Part shown: in pieces, positions 46,036 through 54,978 of the stretch
Layout: each line of letters begins with the position of its first letter
How positions within the stretch are numbered: position 1 is the first letter of the stretch
From: Saprospiraceae bacterium
GTDB taxonomy: Bacteria > Bacteroidota > Bacteroidia > Chitinophagales > Saprospiraceae
DNA: 64,000 nucleotides
Direction of reading: 5' to 3'
Assembly: GCA_020629715.1 (NCBI GenBank)
Contig: JAHDCU010000006.1
Coordinates: forward strand, 1-64,000
Program-made: the position numbers and the translations under genes
The notes under the pieces: model-generated
Seen by the model: only the letters and a program-made list of their open reading frames with translations
The model's database searches: none
What the model was told of the DNA's origin: nothing

Positions 46036-47673
46036 TTAGCTGGAGATTTTGATCAATTCCATAATGAGGGAAATTTTCATATACCTTGATTCTTTTATCG
46101 AAAAGTATTTATACATCCGTCTTAAAGAAGATCCGATACCGTCCACTGACATAAAGGCTTTTTGAGCTATTTCTTTATTTGATATCACAGGATCTTCCAA
46201 TAGTATATTCATAACGGTCCAATCTGTCTCATTAATACTACGACCCGCTACTTGTTCGATTTTAGCTTTATCAAGTGCTATTAATCCAGACTTCAGATTA
46301 GTAGGCTTATTGAATTGCTTTTTGAGTTCTTCTAACTGTGATAATAATTTGCTTTGTTCTTCTTTATGCTTTTTGATCCTTGACTTTGTAAAGTATAAAA
46401 TCAATGCAATAGAAAGAAGGCTGGCGATAATCAACAAAAAACTTCTACGAGTTTGCTTGAGTTTAAGCTTATTCTGTGTTGCTATATGCGTCAATTCCTG
46501 TTGATGTAAGCGCTCGTTGTATTCATTTAAAATGGTTTCTTTGATAATAGCTGTTTCGTCTTCTTCTTTCATCAAGCTATCACTATACATTTTAAACCTC
46601 TCATGCATTGCTAGAGCTTTACTTGATTGGCCATAGATTTTATAACATTTATAGAGTAACTCGTATACTCCAGATTTGATAGAATAGTCATGAATTGATT
46701 CGCAAGAAGGCAATATCTCTTCAGCTATTTTAAGTGCCTCAACGGGATCATTTTTTAAAAGAATTGATCCAATGAGAGTTTTTGCAACAATAATATTTGC
46801 GATATTTCCTAGTTCTTGGTTGAGTAGTAATGCTTTATCCGCATTGGCAATAGCTTCTGTTTCCAAACCAATATTTTCGTAAGCTTTGGCAAACATAAAA
46901 TGGCAATCTGCCAGAGAGAGCATATTTTTTTGCTCTGTGAGAATAGGAAGGGCTTTTTTGAAATAAGTAATGGCTTCATGTGGTTTGTTCAGATACAGTT
47001 TTGTACTACCAAGGTTGATCCAAATCATTCCATCATCTTCGTAATTCTCGAAATTTTGATATAAGCGCAGAGCCTCTTCAAAGTAATTTAGAGCTTCTTT
47101 ATAGCTATTAATTTCGTAATAGATAAGGCCAATATTATTCACAATATCTGCCTGAATACCTTTTTGATTTGTCTCTTTGAAATAGGGTAGACTCAGGTTG
47201 TAATATCGAATGGCTTCTACATACTGTTCTTTGTAGTAGTAGATGCTACCGATGTTATTGTATTTTTTTGCAAGTATTTCTTGATCATTAATATTAAGTG
47301 CCTGCTCTATTACTTTTTGCATTTCGACCAATGCAAGATCGTATTCTCCTTTTACACAATAGGCTAATGCTTTATTATCCAAAGCTTTGATTAATTCAGT
47401 AGAATTTTTAGCTTTTTTGGCACGTGTAAAATGTATATCAGAAACCGCAATTACAGAATCTGGGTATGAAAATGTATTTTCTATTTGATAGCTATTGATG
47501 GTATCGAAGAATATCGAATCATGGCCTTCAAAATTGGAAAAATAGTCCGCCGATCTTGTTTTTTGGCTATAGCCATAGCTTATAAAAGTTACTAACGAAA
47601 GTAAAAAGATAGTTATGCGAAATAATCCTATTCGATAATGATCAATAGTTATATAGAGTGGTCTTACGTACAT
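46036..47673 (-). CDS. Membrane-tethered TPR protein with C-terminal HTH
   Basis: This protein is about 545 residues from ATG 47673. It begins with a signal anchor (IGLFRITIFLLSLVTFISYG). Six or more TPR repeats follow at about 100-390 (KYNNIGSIYYYKEQYVEAIR, NIGLIYYEINSYKEALNYFE, NLGSTKLYLNKPHEAITYFK). A transmembrane helix (SFLLIIASLLSIALILYFT) is near 430, then a coiled coil, and a helix-turn-helix at the end (DPVISNKEIAQKAFMSVDGI, GSSLRRMYKYFSIKES). A periplasmic or outer TPR domain therefore connects to a cytoplasmic DNA-binding domain, a one-protein regulator found in Bacteroidota. The target is unknown; it is next to uvrB, 78 bases away. Confidence 0.85.
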   Translation of the reverse strand: MYVRPLYITIDHYRIGLFRITIFLLSLVTFISYGYSQKTRSADYFSNFEGHDSIFFDTINSYQIENTFSYPDSVIAVSDIHFTRAKKAKNSTELIKALDNKALAYCVKGEYDLALVEMQKVIEQALNINDQEILAKKYNNIGSIYYYKEQYVEAIRYYNLSLPYFKETNQKGIQADIVNNIGLIYYEINSYKEALNYFEEALRLYQNFENYEDDGMIWINLGSTKLYLNKPHEAITYFKKALPILTEQKNMLSLADCHFMFAKAYENIGLETEAIANADKALLLNQELGNIANIIVAKTLIGSILLKNDPVEALKIAEEILPSCESIHDYSIKSGVYELLYKCYKIYGQSSKALAMHERFKMYSDSLMKEEDETAIIKETILNEYNERLHQQELTHIATQNKLKLKQTRRSFLLIIASLLSIALILYFTKSRIKKHKEEQSKLLSQLEELKKQFNKPTNLKSGLIALDKAKIEQVAGRSINETDWTVMNILLEDPVISNKEIAQKAFMSVDGIGSSLRRMYKYFSIKESRYMKISLIMELIKISS

Positions 47674-47751
47674 CCGCAATGAAAGATAAAGCGGTTTACC
47701 ATTTTTATCGCTAGTATTATAGGTAAAATGAAAACACAGTGCTAAGATAAC

Positions 47752-49773
47752 TTACATCGCCTTCAACTTCTTCTTCAAGGCCAACATCTCATCCCTCAAT
47801 TGAGCTGCCGTTATAAAATCCAGTTCTTTTGCCGCCTTTTTCATTTTAGCTTCGGTGGCAGCGACCATTTTTTCAAGTTGATCACGATTCATGTAAGCTA
47901 CTACGGGATCTGCTGCTAGATCTAGTTCTTCGGGTTCTATATAAGCACGAGATTTTTTACCACGGATATCAAGGATTGATTTTTGTGCTAGAATTTCATC
48001 TTTAGTTTTGCTTATGGTAGTAGGAGTGATTCCATGCTTTTCGTTATGTGCAATTTGGATAGACCTACGACGATTCGTCTCATCCATAGTGATTTGCATA
48101 CTTTCGGTCACTTTATCTGCATAGAATATGACGAGTCCGTTAGAATTACGGGCTGCTCTACCTGCAGTCTGTGTCAGAGACCTTGCATTACGTAAAAATC
48201 CCTCTTTATCAGCATCCAATATGGCTACTAATGATACTTCTGGTAGATCGAGACCCTCTCTCAAAAGGTTGACCCCAACTAATACATCAAAGACTCCCAA
48301 ACGTAAATCTCTTACTATCTCGACTCGGTCCATCGTATCTACCTCAGAGTGAATATATCGTACTTTGATATTAAGTTTGATAAGGTATTTGGTCAGCTCC
48401 TCGGCCATACGTTTGGTAAGAGTGGTGACAAGTATACGCTCATCAATGTCTATACGCTGTTGGATTTCGTCAAGAAGATCATCGATTTGATTTATAGAAG
48501 GTCTGACTTCAATAGGGGGATCCAATAGTCCTGTCGGTCTCACGATTTGCTCTACTACGAGGCCTTCTGTTTTTTCTAGTTCGTAGTCTCCGGGAGTAGC
48601 ACTTACATAGATCATTTGATTGACCACACTTTCGAATTCATCAAAATTGAGCGGTCTATTATCAAATGCTGAAGGAAGTCTAAATCCATTATTGACCAGA
48701 CTAATCTTACGAGCACGATCGCCGCCCCACATACCTCTGACTTGTGGTACGGTTACATGGCTTTCATCGATCACCATTAGATAATCATCAGGAAAATAAT
48801 CGAGTAGACAGAAGGGACGCGTCCCAGGTTTTCGTCCGTCAAAAAATCGAGAGTAATTTTCTATACCATTGCAATAGCCCAGCTCTCTCATCATTTCAAG
48901 ATCGAATGTGACACGTTCTTTGATACGCTTGGCTTCTATATATCGCGCCTCGGCTTCGAAGAATTTTTCATGTTCGTTGAGCTCATCTTCTATAGCGTAG
49001 ACGATTTCTTTAAGTTTGTCCTTAGGTGCTACATAGAGATTTGCTGGGAAAATAGCGGCATGCTCGAGCGATGTGATACGTTTGCCAGACTCAATTTCTA
49101 ACTGATCTATTTGCTCGATTTCATCACCAAAAAAGGTAATACGATAACCAAAATCAGCATAGGGTAAATTGATGTCTACAGTATCTCCACGTACTCGGAA
49201 AGTACCACGTTTAAAATCACGTTCCGTCCTTGAATAAAGGCTCTCTACAAGATTATATAAAAAGACATTTCGTGATATCTTCTGATCTTTTTGGATACGG
49301 ATAATTCCTGTTTTATAATCTTCAGGATTACCCATACCGTAGATACATGATACAGAAGCCACGATGATAATGTCTCGCCGACCGGTAAGTAGATTGGATG
49401 TTGCTTTAAGCCTAAGCTTATCGATCTCTTCATTGATGGAGAGATCTTTTTCTATATAAGTATCACTGGAGCTGATATATGCTTCTGGCTGATAATAATC
49501 GTAGTATGAGACGAAGTATTCTACAGCATTATTTGGAAAGAACTCTTGCAATTCGCTATATAGCTGTGCAGTAAGCGTCTTGTTATGGGTCAGTACAAGG
49601 GTAGGGCGGTTAAGATTGGCTATAACATTGGCCACTGTAAAGGTTTTACCTGATCCTGTGACTCCAAGCAATACTTGTGATTTTTCACCATCTTTTATAC
49701 CCTGAGTAAGCTGTTTGATCGCTTCTGGCTGATCACCAGTTGGGCTATATTTTGATACGAGTTCAAATGACAT
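47752..49773 (-). CDS. uvrB: UvrABC system protein B
   Basis: This 673-residue protein is the damage-verifying helicase of nucleotide excision repair, working with UvrA and UvrC. It has Walker [15 protein letters not shown], the beta-hairpin region [20 protein letters not shown], helicase motifs ([58 protein letters not shown]), and the C-terminal UVR domain ([19 protein letters not shown]) that binds UvrC. The length is typical. It starts at ATG 49773. Confidence 0.98.
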   Translation of the reverse strand: MSFELVSKYSPTGDQPEAIKQLTQGIKDGEKSQVLLGVTGSGKTFTVANVIANLNRPTLVLTHNKTLTAQLYSELQEFFPNNAVEYFVSYYDYYQPEAYISSSDTYIEKDLSINEEIDKLRLKATSNLLTGRRDIIIVASVSCIYGMGNPEDYKTGIIRIQKDQKISRNVFLYNLVESLYSRTERDFKRGTFRVRGDTVDINLPYADFGYRITFFGDEIEQIDQLEIESGKRITSLEHAAIFPANLYVAPKDKLKEIVYAIEDELNEHEKFFEAEARYIEAKRIKERVTFDLEMMRELGYCNGIENYSRFFDGRKPGTRPFCLLDYFPDDYLMVIDESHVTVPQVRGMWGGDRARKISLVNNGFRLPSAFDNRPLNFDEFESVVNQMIYVSATPGDYELEKTEGLVVEQIVRPTGLLDPPIEVRPSINQIDDLLDEIQQRIDIDERILVTTLTKRMAEELTKYLIKLNIKVRYIHSEVDTMDRVEIVRDLRLGVFDVLVGVNLLREGLDLPEVSLVAILDADKEGFLRNARSLTQTAGRAARNSNGLVIFYADKVTESMQITMDETNRRRSIQIAHNEKHGITPTTISKTKDEILAQKSILDIRGKKSRAYIEPEELDLAADPVVAYMNRDQLEKMVAATEAKMKKAAKELDFITAAQLRDEMLALKKKLKAM

Positions 49774-49780
49774 AAGTAGA

Positions 49781-49813
49781 TAAAGTTACATCAATTGAAT
49801 ATGTTTATCCAAA
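49781..49813 (-). promoter_or_regulatory. Possible uvrB promoter
   Basis: On the minus strand a TTTG (49813-49810) is followed after 21 bases by TAACTTTA (49788-49781), one base off the -7 consensus, 8 bases before the uvrB ATG. The spacing equals that of the tRNA-Cys promoter. Confidence 0.4.
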
Positions 49814-49825
49814 AGGGATATAGCT

Positions 49826-49864
49826 AAAAAAGAAAGAGGCGACCAGAAAATCTGACCGCCTCTT
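49826..49864 (-). terminator. Intrinsic terminator of the Kazal-like repeat gene
   Basis: On the minus strand AAGAGGCGGTCAGA pairs over 14 positions (two G-U) with TCTGGTCGCCTCTT and is followed by TCTTTTTT. It lies just after the stop of the gene at 49894 and ahead of uvrB. Confidence 0.92.
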
Positions 49865-49893
49865 ATAAAAGGGTGTTTAAAAAAATCTGAGGT

Positions 49894-51621
49894 TTATTTT
49901 ATTACGATGAATTTTTCAGTTTTCACCGCGTTTCCTTGTTGTACCGTTAGGAAATAGATATTAGGTCCGAAAGCTTCTAAGCTTTGAGATTTATTATTAT
50001 CTCCTGATACAAGTTGTACCTGTTCGGTAGTAATCAACTTACCGAAGGCATCCGATATACTTACGATTGCGTTCATATCACGATCGGTAGTGATATTGTA
50101 TTGTAAGAAGTTAGTTGCAGGATTAGATTGGAAGCTTATGCTTACATCACTTGTGAAGACATCAGCAACAGATGTTGGGCTAGCAGCCAACATAGATGAC
50201 ATTCTTTCCATTAGATCTGCTTGAGAACCTGCATCACCAATAATGATTTCATCACAATTATCTTCTAAGTAAGCGATGAAGTCTTCGTCATTATCAAATG
50301 TAGGAGCATTTAAAACACATTCTGAGAATGGTACTCCACAGTCTGCTAAAACAGTTATAAATTCTTGAAGAAGAGTAAGTCCTTCTAGATCAGCTGTAAG
50401 TAAGCAGCTATCTATTTCTGTCCATGTATCATCTCCTCCTGTACCATTATCACATTCTACGATTGTGTAATCGTCGAAGAAACAATCCGCCCAGCATTCA
50501 TTGATAGCCCAATCGCTGTACACTTCTCCTTCATATGTAATTTCTATACAAATACCTTCACCATCATTTGCAGGCTCATCGCTACAATCACAATCTTCCC
50601 ATGGATCTACCCAGCCACAATCTTCTTCTGTAATCTCAAGGCCATAACACTCTGCCCAACATGCATTTGATACTTCGAAAATAACTCCAGAACTATCAAT
50701 TACACAAACTGGATCATAGTCAGCTGTACAGTTACAGTCATCCCAAGGATCTACCCATAGACTATCACAGTCTACTATTTCGTATTCAGTGATTCCAATA
50801 CAAGCTAGGAAACAAGTATCAGGTACCCACTCTGTGTAAGATTCTCCATCGAGTTCTACAGAAACACAAATACCTTCTTCATTGAATTCTCCTTCACAAG
50901 CACATGGGTCATCCCAGCTACAGTCTTCGTCTGAAAGTTCTAATCCGAGACATTCCGCAAAACAAGCATTAGGAACTTCAAATACATAACCTGTAGAGTC
51001 AACAACACATACTGGGCTGTATTCTTCTTCTCCACATTCTAAACATTCAAAACCAGGAAGGTCTCCACAATCTACTACTTGAGTAGAATCATAACCAGCA
51101 CATTCTGCTAAACAAAGACTAGGGAATGGACAAATAACTCCTGTCTCAGCATCAGTCAATATACATACGAATTCTTCTGGATCAGACTCTTCACAGTCAC
51201 AATCATCTTGCCATGGATCATCATAATCTTCGCATTCTACGATTTCATACTCTGTGATGCCAATACAAGCTAGGAAACAAGTATCAGGCACCCATTCTGT
51301 ATAGCTTTCTCCGTCAAGTTCTACAGATACACAAATACCTTCTTCGTCAAATTCTCCATCACACTCACAGTCATTATCCCATGGGTCATTTCCACCAGTA
51401 GGGTCATCAAAAATACTTAAATCACACTCCTCTGTAGAGGGAATAAGACCAAGACAATCTGCCCAACATTGATTAGGCACAGCGAATACTACTCCAGTAG
51501 AATCGCTTACACAAATAGGATCGCCCTCAAAGGGACAGTCACATTGTGCAGTTGCTGATTGCGTCGCAAATAGGCTGAGTACAAAACAGCAACAGGTTAA
51601 AAAGGAATAAAAAGGTTTCAT
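49894..51621 (-). CDS. T9SS-secreted protein with seven Kazal-like cysteine repeats
   Basis: This 575-residue protein has a signal peptide (MKPFYSFLTCCCFVLSLFAT). Residues about 26-390 are seven repeats of roughly 40-50 residues with the spacing C-x-C-x(6-13)-[PG]-[IV]-C-x(12-20)-C-x3-C-x(10-13)-C. Examples are CNCTADYDPVCVIDSSGVIF with ACWAECYG, and CPFEGDPICVSDSTGVVF with QCWADCLG. This resembles Kazal-type protease inhibitor domains (C-x-C...PVC..DG..Y.N.C...C). Repeats 2 and 5 are nearly identical. The region about 395-480 has two more cysteine pairs, and the last 85 residues are a T9SS type A domain ending KFIVIK. A secreted inhibitor or structural protein is inferred. It follows the ECF sigma operon on the same strand. 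Confidence 0.82.
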   Translation of the reverse strand: MKPFYSFLTCCCFVLSLFATQSATAQCDCPFEGDPICVSDSTGVVFAVPNQCWADCLGLIPSTEECDLSIFDDPTGGNDPWDNDCECDGEFDEEGICVSVELDGESYTEWVPDTCFLACIGITEYEIVECEDYDDPWQDDCDCEESDPEEFVCILTDAETGVICPFPSLCLAECAGYDSTQVVDCGDLPGFECLECGEEEYSPVCVVDSTGYVFEVPNACFAECLGLELSDEDCSWDDPCACEGEFNEEGICVSVELDGESYTEWVPDTCFLACIGITEYEIVDCDSLWVDPWDDCNCTADYDPVCVIDSSGVIFEVSNACWAECYGLEITEEDCGWVDPWEDCDCSDEPANDGEGICIEITYEGEVYSDWAINECWADCFFDDYTIVECDNGTGGDDTWTEIDSCLLTADLEGLTLLQEFITVLADCGVPFSECVLNAPTFDNDEDFIAYLEDNCDEIIIGDAGSQADLMERMSSMLAASPTSVADVFTSDVSISFQSNPATNFLQYNITTDRDMNAIVSISDAFGKLITTEQVQLVSGDNNKSQSLEAFGPNIYFLTVQQGNAVKTEKFIVIK

Positions 51622-51700
51622 TTGAAAGGATTTATAGTTAATATAATTTGGTTCAAAAAATAAGAGTTAGTAAATCATGATTTGCATACACCTCTATTAT

Positions 51701-51725
51701 AAAGTGCTGGCACAAAGTGCTGCAC
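51701..51725. promoter_or_regulatory. Tandem GTGC-type repeat upstream of the Kazal-like gene
   Basis: AAAGTGCTGGCAC (51701-51713) is directly followed by AAAGTGCTGCAC (51714-51725). Each half is itself a short inverted repeat (GTGC...GCAC). It lies 80-104 bases upstream of the ATG at 51621, between the sigma operon and the repeat gene. The minus-strand core GTGCAGCA also occurs before the sigma operon at 54947-54954. Confidence 0.45.
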
Positions 51726-51741
51726 AAAACTTAAAATAATT

Positions 51742-53040
51742 TTAAATCTTCCATATTATACCTACCTGTAGACCTAGATATTGCTGGTCATAGGAGGTAT
51801 TATGATAGAGCTGCTGCTCTTGGATAGATTGTCTGAAAACTACTCCTGCTGAAAGTGCAAGATTCTGTTTAATAGGTCTTATATACTGTATCCTAGAGGA
51901 TAAAAATATAGAAGTATATCCGTCACTTGCAATATCTTGGATACTGCCATCTAGAGCTGCGAATCTTCCGTTTTGATGAAAATCGTATCTTAAGCTAGGT
52001 CCAACACTGAAGGTTAAGCTAGATTTTTTAATTCTTTGGTTCCAGTTTAATAAAATGGGTACAGATGCGTACCAATGTTGATTAAAGGTCAGCGTAGACT
52101 GCGTTGTAGATCTTGTTTTTACTTCGGTACCAGAGATAAATTGATCTTCACCATTTTCATCTTGAAAGACGTATGCATCAGGTACATAATCATTGTATTG
52201 TTCTTTCAGTACAGAGGTATATTCAAATTTAAGGATATCTCTACCGATGCTTAGCCCTGATGTGAGACTGAATTTTGGTGTGAAGGATTTTGTAAGATCC
52301 AAGTTAAGCTCGAGACTCTCTAGATTTTGATATATGTTGGAGTCAGATAGGTATTCAATAGAGGTACTATGATAGTCTGATTTAGAAACAAAACCGGCTA
52401 TAGACAAACCAAAGCTTAATGGCATTTCGGGTCTATGTATTTTAGTTTTTGGTGCTATATACGGTACTAGTTTGGCTTCATATATTCTATCAAAAGGACT
52501 GATGCCTTTAAAAAGTAAAGTAGCCAATAAATTTACTTGCTCGACTGTCCTCGGTGCTATATCGGCGACTTCGATATTCTGATTTATTGGCGTTATTTTT
52601 TTTAATCTTGTAGTATTCGACTGATATCTTTCAGGCAACAAAGAATTGCTTATTGATTCGTTACTTTTTTGTTGAGTTTTTAGTGCTACATTTTTTATCG
52701 GTTTATTCTCTGCCACCAATGTACTTTCATTCGTTAAAGTAGAGTTTGACGCCTCGATGTAGTCTTTAGAAATAACGGATTCCTTTGGAGTATTTGTTTT
52801 ATCTTCTACCGACGCCATAATTGGTGAAGATTCACGATCTGTTTTAGTTTTAGAATGGGCATACCAAAGTGCTGTTGATCCTACGATCAACAAAAGACCT
52901 AAGCTTAACCAAAGCCAAATAGCACCACGCTTTTTACCTGGTAGCTCTGCCTCTATGGCTGTCCACATTTCTTCTTTATCCCAGTCAATATTAACTTTCT
53001 CTACTGACCTTTTTAGCTTATTATCCATAGGGTCTAGCAT
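51742..53040 (-). CDS. Membrane-anchored partner of the ECF sigma factor with barrel-like C-terminus
   Basis: This 432-residue protein has a cytoplasmic N-terminus of about 35 residues (KVNIDWDKEEMWTAIEAELP), one transmembrane helix (AIWLWLSLGLLLIVGSTALW), a low-complexity Ser/Thr/Asn linker at about 65-170, and a C-terminal region at about 200-432 of alternating strands with aromatic ends (FGLSIAGFVSKSDYHSTSIE, LQVGIIWKI) resembling a small outer-membrane barrel domain. It starts inside the sigma gene with a 7-base overlap (ATGCTAG), so translation is coupled. By position it should be an anti-sigma-like regulator, but it lacks a recognisable zinc-binding anti-sigma domain. A signal-transducing protein bridging both membranes is the inference. 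Confidence 0.7.
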   Translation of the reverse strand: MLDPMDNKLKRSVEKVNIDWDKEEMWTAIEAELPGKKRGAIWLWLSLGLLLIVGSTALWYAHSKTKTDRESSPIMASVEDKTNTPKESVISKDYIEASNSTLTNESTLVAENKPIKNVALKTQQKSNESISNSLLPERYQSNTTRLKKITPINQNIEVADIAPRTVEQVNLLATLLFKGISPFDRIYEAKLVPYIAPKTKIHRPEMPLSFGLSIAGFVSKSDYHSTSIEYLSDSNIYQNLESLELNLDLTKSFTPKFSLTSGLSIGRDILKFEYTSVLKEQYNDYVPDAYVFQDENGEDQFISGTEVKTRSTTQSTLTFNQHWYASVPILLNWNQRIKKSSLTFSVGPSLRYDFHQNGRFAALDGSIQDIASDGYTSIFLSSRIQYIRPIKQNLALSAGVVFRQSIQEQQLYHNTSYDQQYLGLQVGIIWKI

Positions 53041-53579
53041 AATTCTATTTTTCTTTGCTTTTCAATAAGTGCTCTCAACATAACTTTTGCTCTTGTAAGC
53101 TGAGATCTGGAGCTACTTTCTGTAATTCCAAGTTGCTCTGCGATATCTCTATGTTTGAATCCTTCAATTTCGTACATAAAAAATACGTTTCGATATATAT
53201 CTGGCAAGCTTTGGACTATTTTGATCAGATCTTCAGCTTGTAGCATAGACAGCACAGTAGGCATTTTATCTTGATGGATAGAAGCTTCTACATCAATTTC
53301 TTTGAGCGGAAATCGCTTTTGTTTACGACCATACTGTAATGCTTCGTTGATTACAATACGAGTTAACCAATTATCAATTGTACCGCGGTTAGGATCGAAT
53401 TGATGCAAGTTTTTGAAAATTTTCACAAATGCATTTTGCAATACATCTTTAGCAGCGGGAATATCATTGGTATATCTCAAGCTCACATTCATAAGCCGAT
53501 CAGCAAATAGCAGATAAAACTCTTTTTGAGCTTTACGCTTTTGCTTTTGGCAAGATTGTATGAGTTTTAAAATTTCCAA
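53034..53579 (-). CDS. RNA polymerase ECF-type sigma-70 factor
   Basis: This 181-residue protein has region 2 at about 20-90 (LFADRLMNVSLRYTNDIPAA, AFVKIFKNLHQFDPNRG, IDNWLTRIVINEALQYGRK) and region 4 at about 120-170 (LPDIYRNVFFMYEIEGFKHR, DIAEQLGITESSSRSQLTRA). It starts at TTG 53579, the only plausible start: the previous stop ends at 53583 and the next Met is inside region 2. It is the middle gene of a three-gene operon with a lipoprotein gene 3 bases upstream and the membrane partner overlapping by 7 bases downstream. Confidence 0.93.
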   Translation of the reverse strand: MEILKLIQSCQKQKRKAQKEFYLLFADRLMNVSLRYTNDIPAAKDVLQNAFVKIFKNLHQFDPNRGTIDNWLTRIVINEALQYGRKQKRFPLKEIDVEASIHQDKMPTVLSMLQAEDLIKIVQSLPDIYRNVFFMYEIEGFKHRDIAEQLGITESSSRSQLTRAKVMLRALIEKQRKIELC

Positions 53580-53582
53580 GTC

Positions 53583-54902
53583 TTACTGCAGAATTGTGAA
53601 ACCACCGAATATGATAGGGCAACCCGTAGTGTCATCTACAAGAGTCGAATTGAAATGACCTGATAAATCTCCTTGAATTCTTGTAGCATCTCCCACTATA
53701 AGGTTGTTGGATAATTCTAAGATAGTGCCATCGCTCAATAATAAATTTAAGCTGCTAGCGATAAATATATCTTCATCTATTGCTTTGTAGCTTATCTCAA
53801 TGAAGGTGCCATCTCCTTCACTGAAAATTTTAAAATTTTCGTCATCTATATTTTGTACAAATACATTTGCTGAAAGATCGTACGTGATATTATCAAACCA
53901 GAAATTGAGATAATTGGTGTTATTCTGAGTGGAATCACATAAATCTAATTCTATGGATTCGGTTGGATCTTGAACGAAAATTTCATTTATCCAAGGCTGA
54001 GAAAATACTAGTGGTTCAACAAAAATATTTTCGGGAACGTCGCCACATATTTCGAATTCATGATCAAGAATACCTCCTTCTAAAAAGATATACTCTACGA
54101 AGCTAGGATTTTCAGGATCATCCGTTACGAAAATCTCGACATCTTCGTCTTGACCACATGAGGTAATAGACCCTTGTAGTGAAATGATGTTAGATTCAGG
54201 CAACTCAATATTTCTATCTTGAGCAATTGTATTTTCTGAGAATGGTCCAATGATTTCCGGATTACTATTAAAACTTACACATTGATTTCCTATCGCATCG
54301 ATAGCAAGTAAGTACTGAGTGTCGGTTTTTAATAATAAATGAAACTCGCCATTTTCATCAGTAAAATCATAATCTATATAAGCGTTTACACCTAATCCAA
54401 TTGCAAATACACTTACTTCTTGTGCTGCTTCGCCATCTATGAGTAGTCTACCTGAATATTCTATTAGGTCAGTTGTGTTGTGATCTATTATAGAAGCATC
54501 GTTTTGGTTATTATCATTTTCTAATAAATGAAGTTTTACACTTTCTAATTCTATGGCATCAGTTTCTACTAAAACTGTCCGACTTAGATATCCTTCTTTG
54601 TTGACTACTAGTCTATAGGTGCCTGAAATAAAATCAATTTGTTCAAAACTAAATTGTCCTGCAATATCTGTAGTCGTAGAGTGCAAGTGTTCTCCTTCTA
54701 AATAAATGTCAACCTGTGTATCGGAAAGACCATTACTAAACATGTCTAACACGGTACCACTAAGCTTTGTATCACTTACTTCTTGCGGATCTGGATCCTC
54801 TTCCTCTTCTATTGGATCCGTAATAAATCCTTCTCTATCGCATCCTGTCCACAAAAGAGCTCCAAAAAGAATTAATCCAAGAATATAAAATCTATTAATC
54901 AT
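53583..54902 (-). CDS. Lipoprotein with carboxypeptidase-regulatory-like repeats
   Basis: This 439-residue protein has a lipoprotein signal (YILGLILFGALLWTGC, Cys at about residue 21), an acidic linker (EEEEDPDPQE), then two carboxypeptidase regulatory-like (CarboxypepD_reg) beta-sandwiches (LSGTVLDMFSNGLSDTQVDI with STTTDIAGQFSFEQIDF; YSGRLLIDGEAAQEVSVFAI with TDENGEFHLLL) and a C-terminal beta-rich domain. It is the first gene of the ECF operon, so it may be the outer-membrane sensor part that reports to the sigma system. This role is inference; the fold assignments are good. Confidence 0.8.
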   Translation of the reverse strand: MINRFYILGLILFGALLWTGCDREGFITDPIEEEEDPDPQEVSDTKLSGTVLDMFSNGLSDTQVDIYLEGEHLHSTTTDIAGQFSFEQIDFISGTYRLVVNKEGYLSRTVLVETDAIELESVKLHLLENDNNQNDASIIDHNTTDLIEYSGRLLIDGEAAQEVSVFAIGLGVNAYIDYDFTDENGEFHLLLKTDTQYLLAIDAIGNQCVSFNSNPEIIGPFSENTIAQDRNIELPESNIISLQGSITSCGQDEDVEIFVTDDPENPSFVEYIFLEGGILDHEFEICGDVPENIFVEPLVFSQPWINEIFVQDPTESIELDLCDSTQNNTNYLNFWFDNITYDLSANVFVQNIDDENFKIFSEGDGTFIEISYKAIDEDIFIASSLNLLLSDGTILELSNNLIVGDATRIQGDLSGHFNSTLVDDTTGCPIIFGGFTILQ

Positions 54903-54946
54903 AAAACTATGTTTAACTTCTTTCTATATGCATGATTATGAAAAAA

Positions 54947-54954
54947 TGCTGCAC
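54947..54954 (-). promoter_or_regulatory. GTGCAGCA motif ahead of the ECF operon
   Basis: Read on the minus strand, GTGCAGCATTTTTT lies about 45-52 bases before the start at 54902. The same GTGCAGCA core followed by CTTT occurs before the Kazal-like gene at 51718-51725. A shared sigma or regulator site is possible. Confidence 0.35.
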
Positions 54955-54978
54955 GAGTCAAAAGAAAAATAAAAGATC

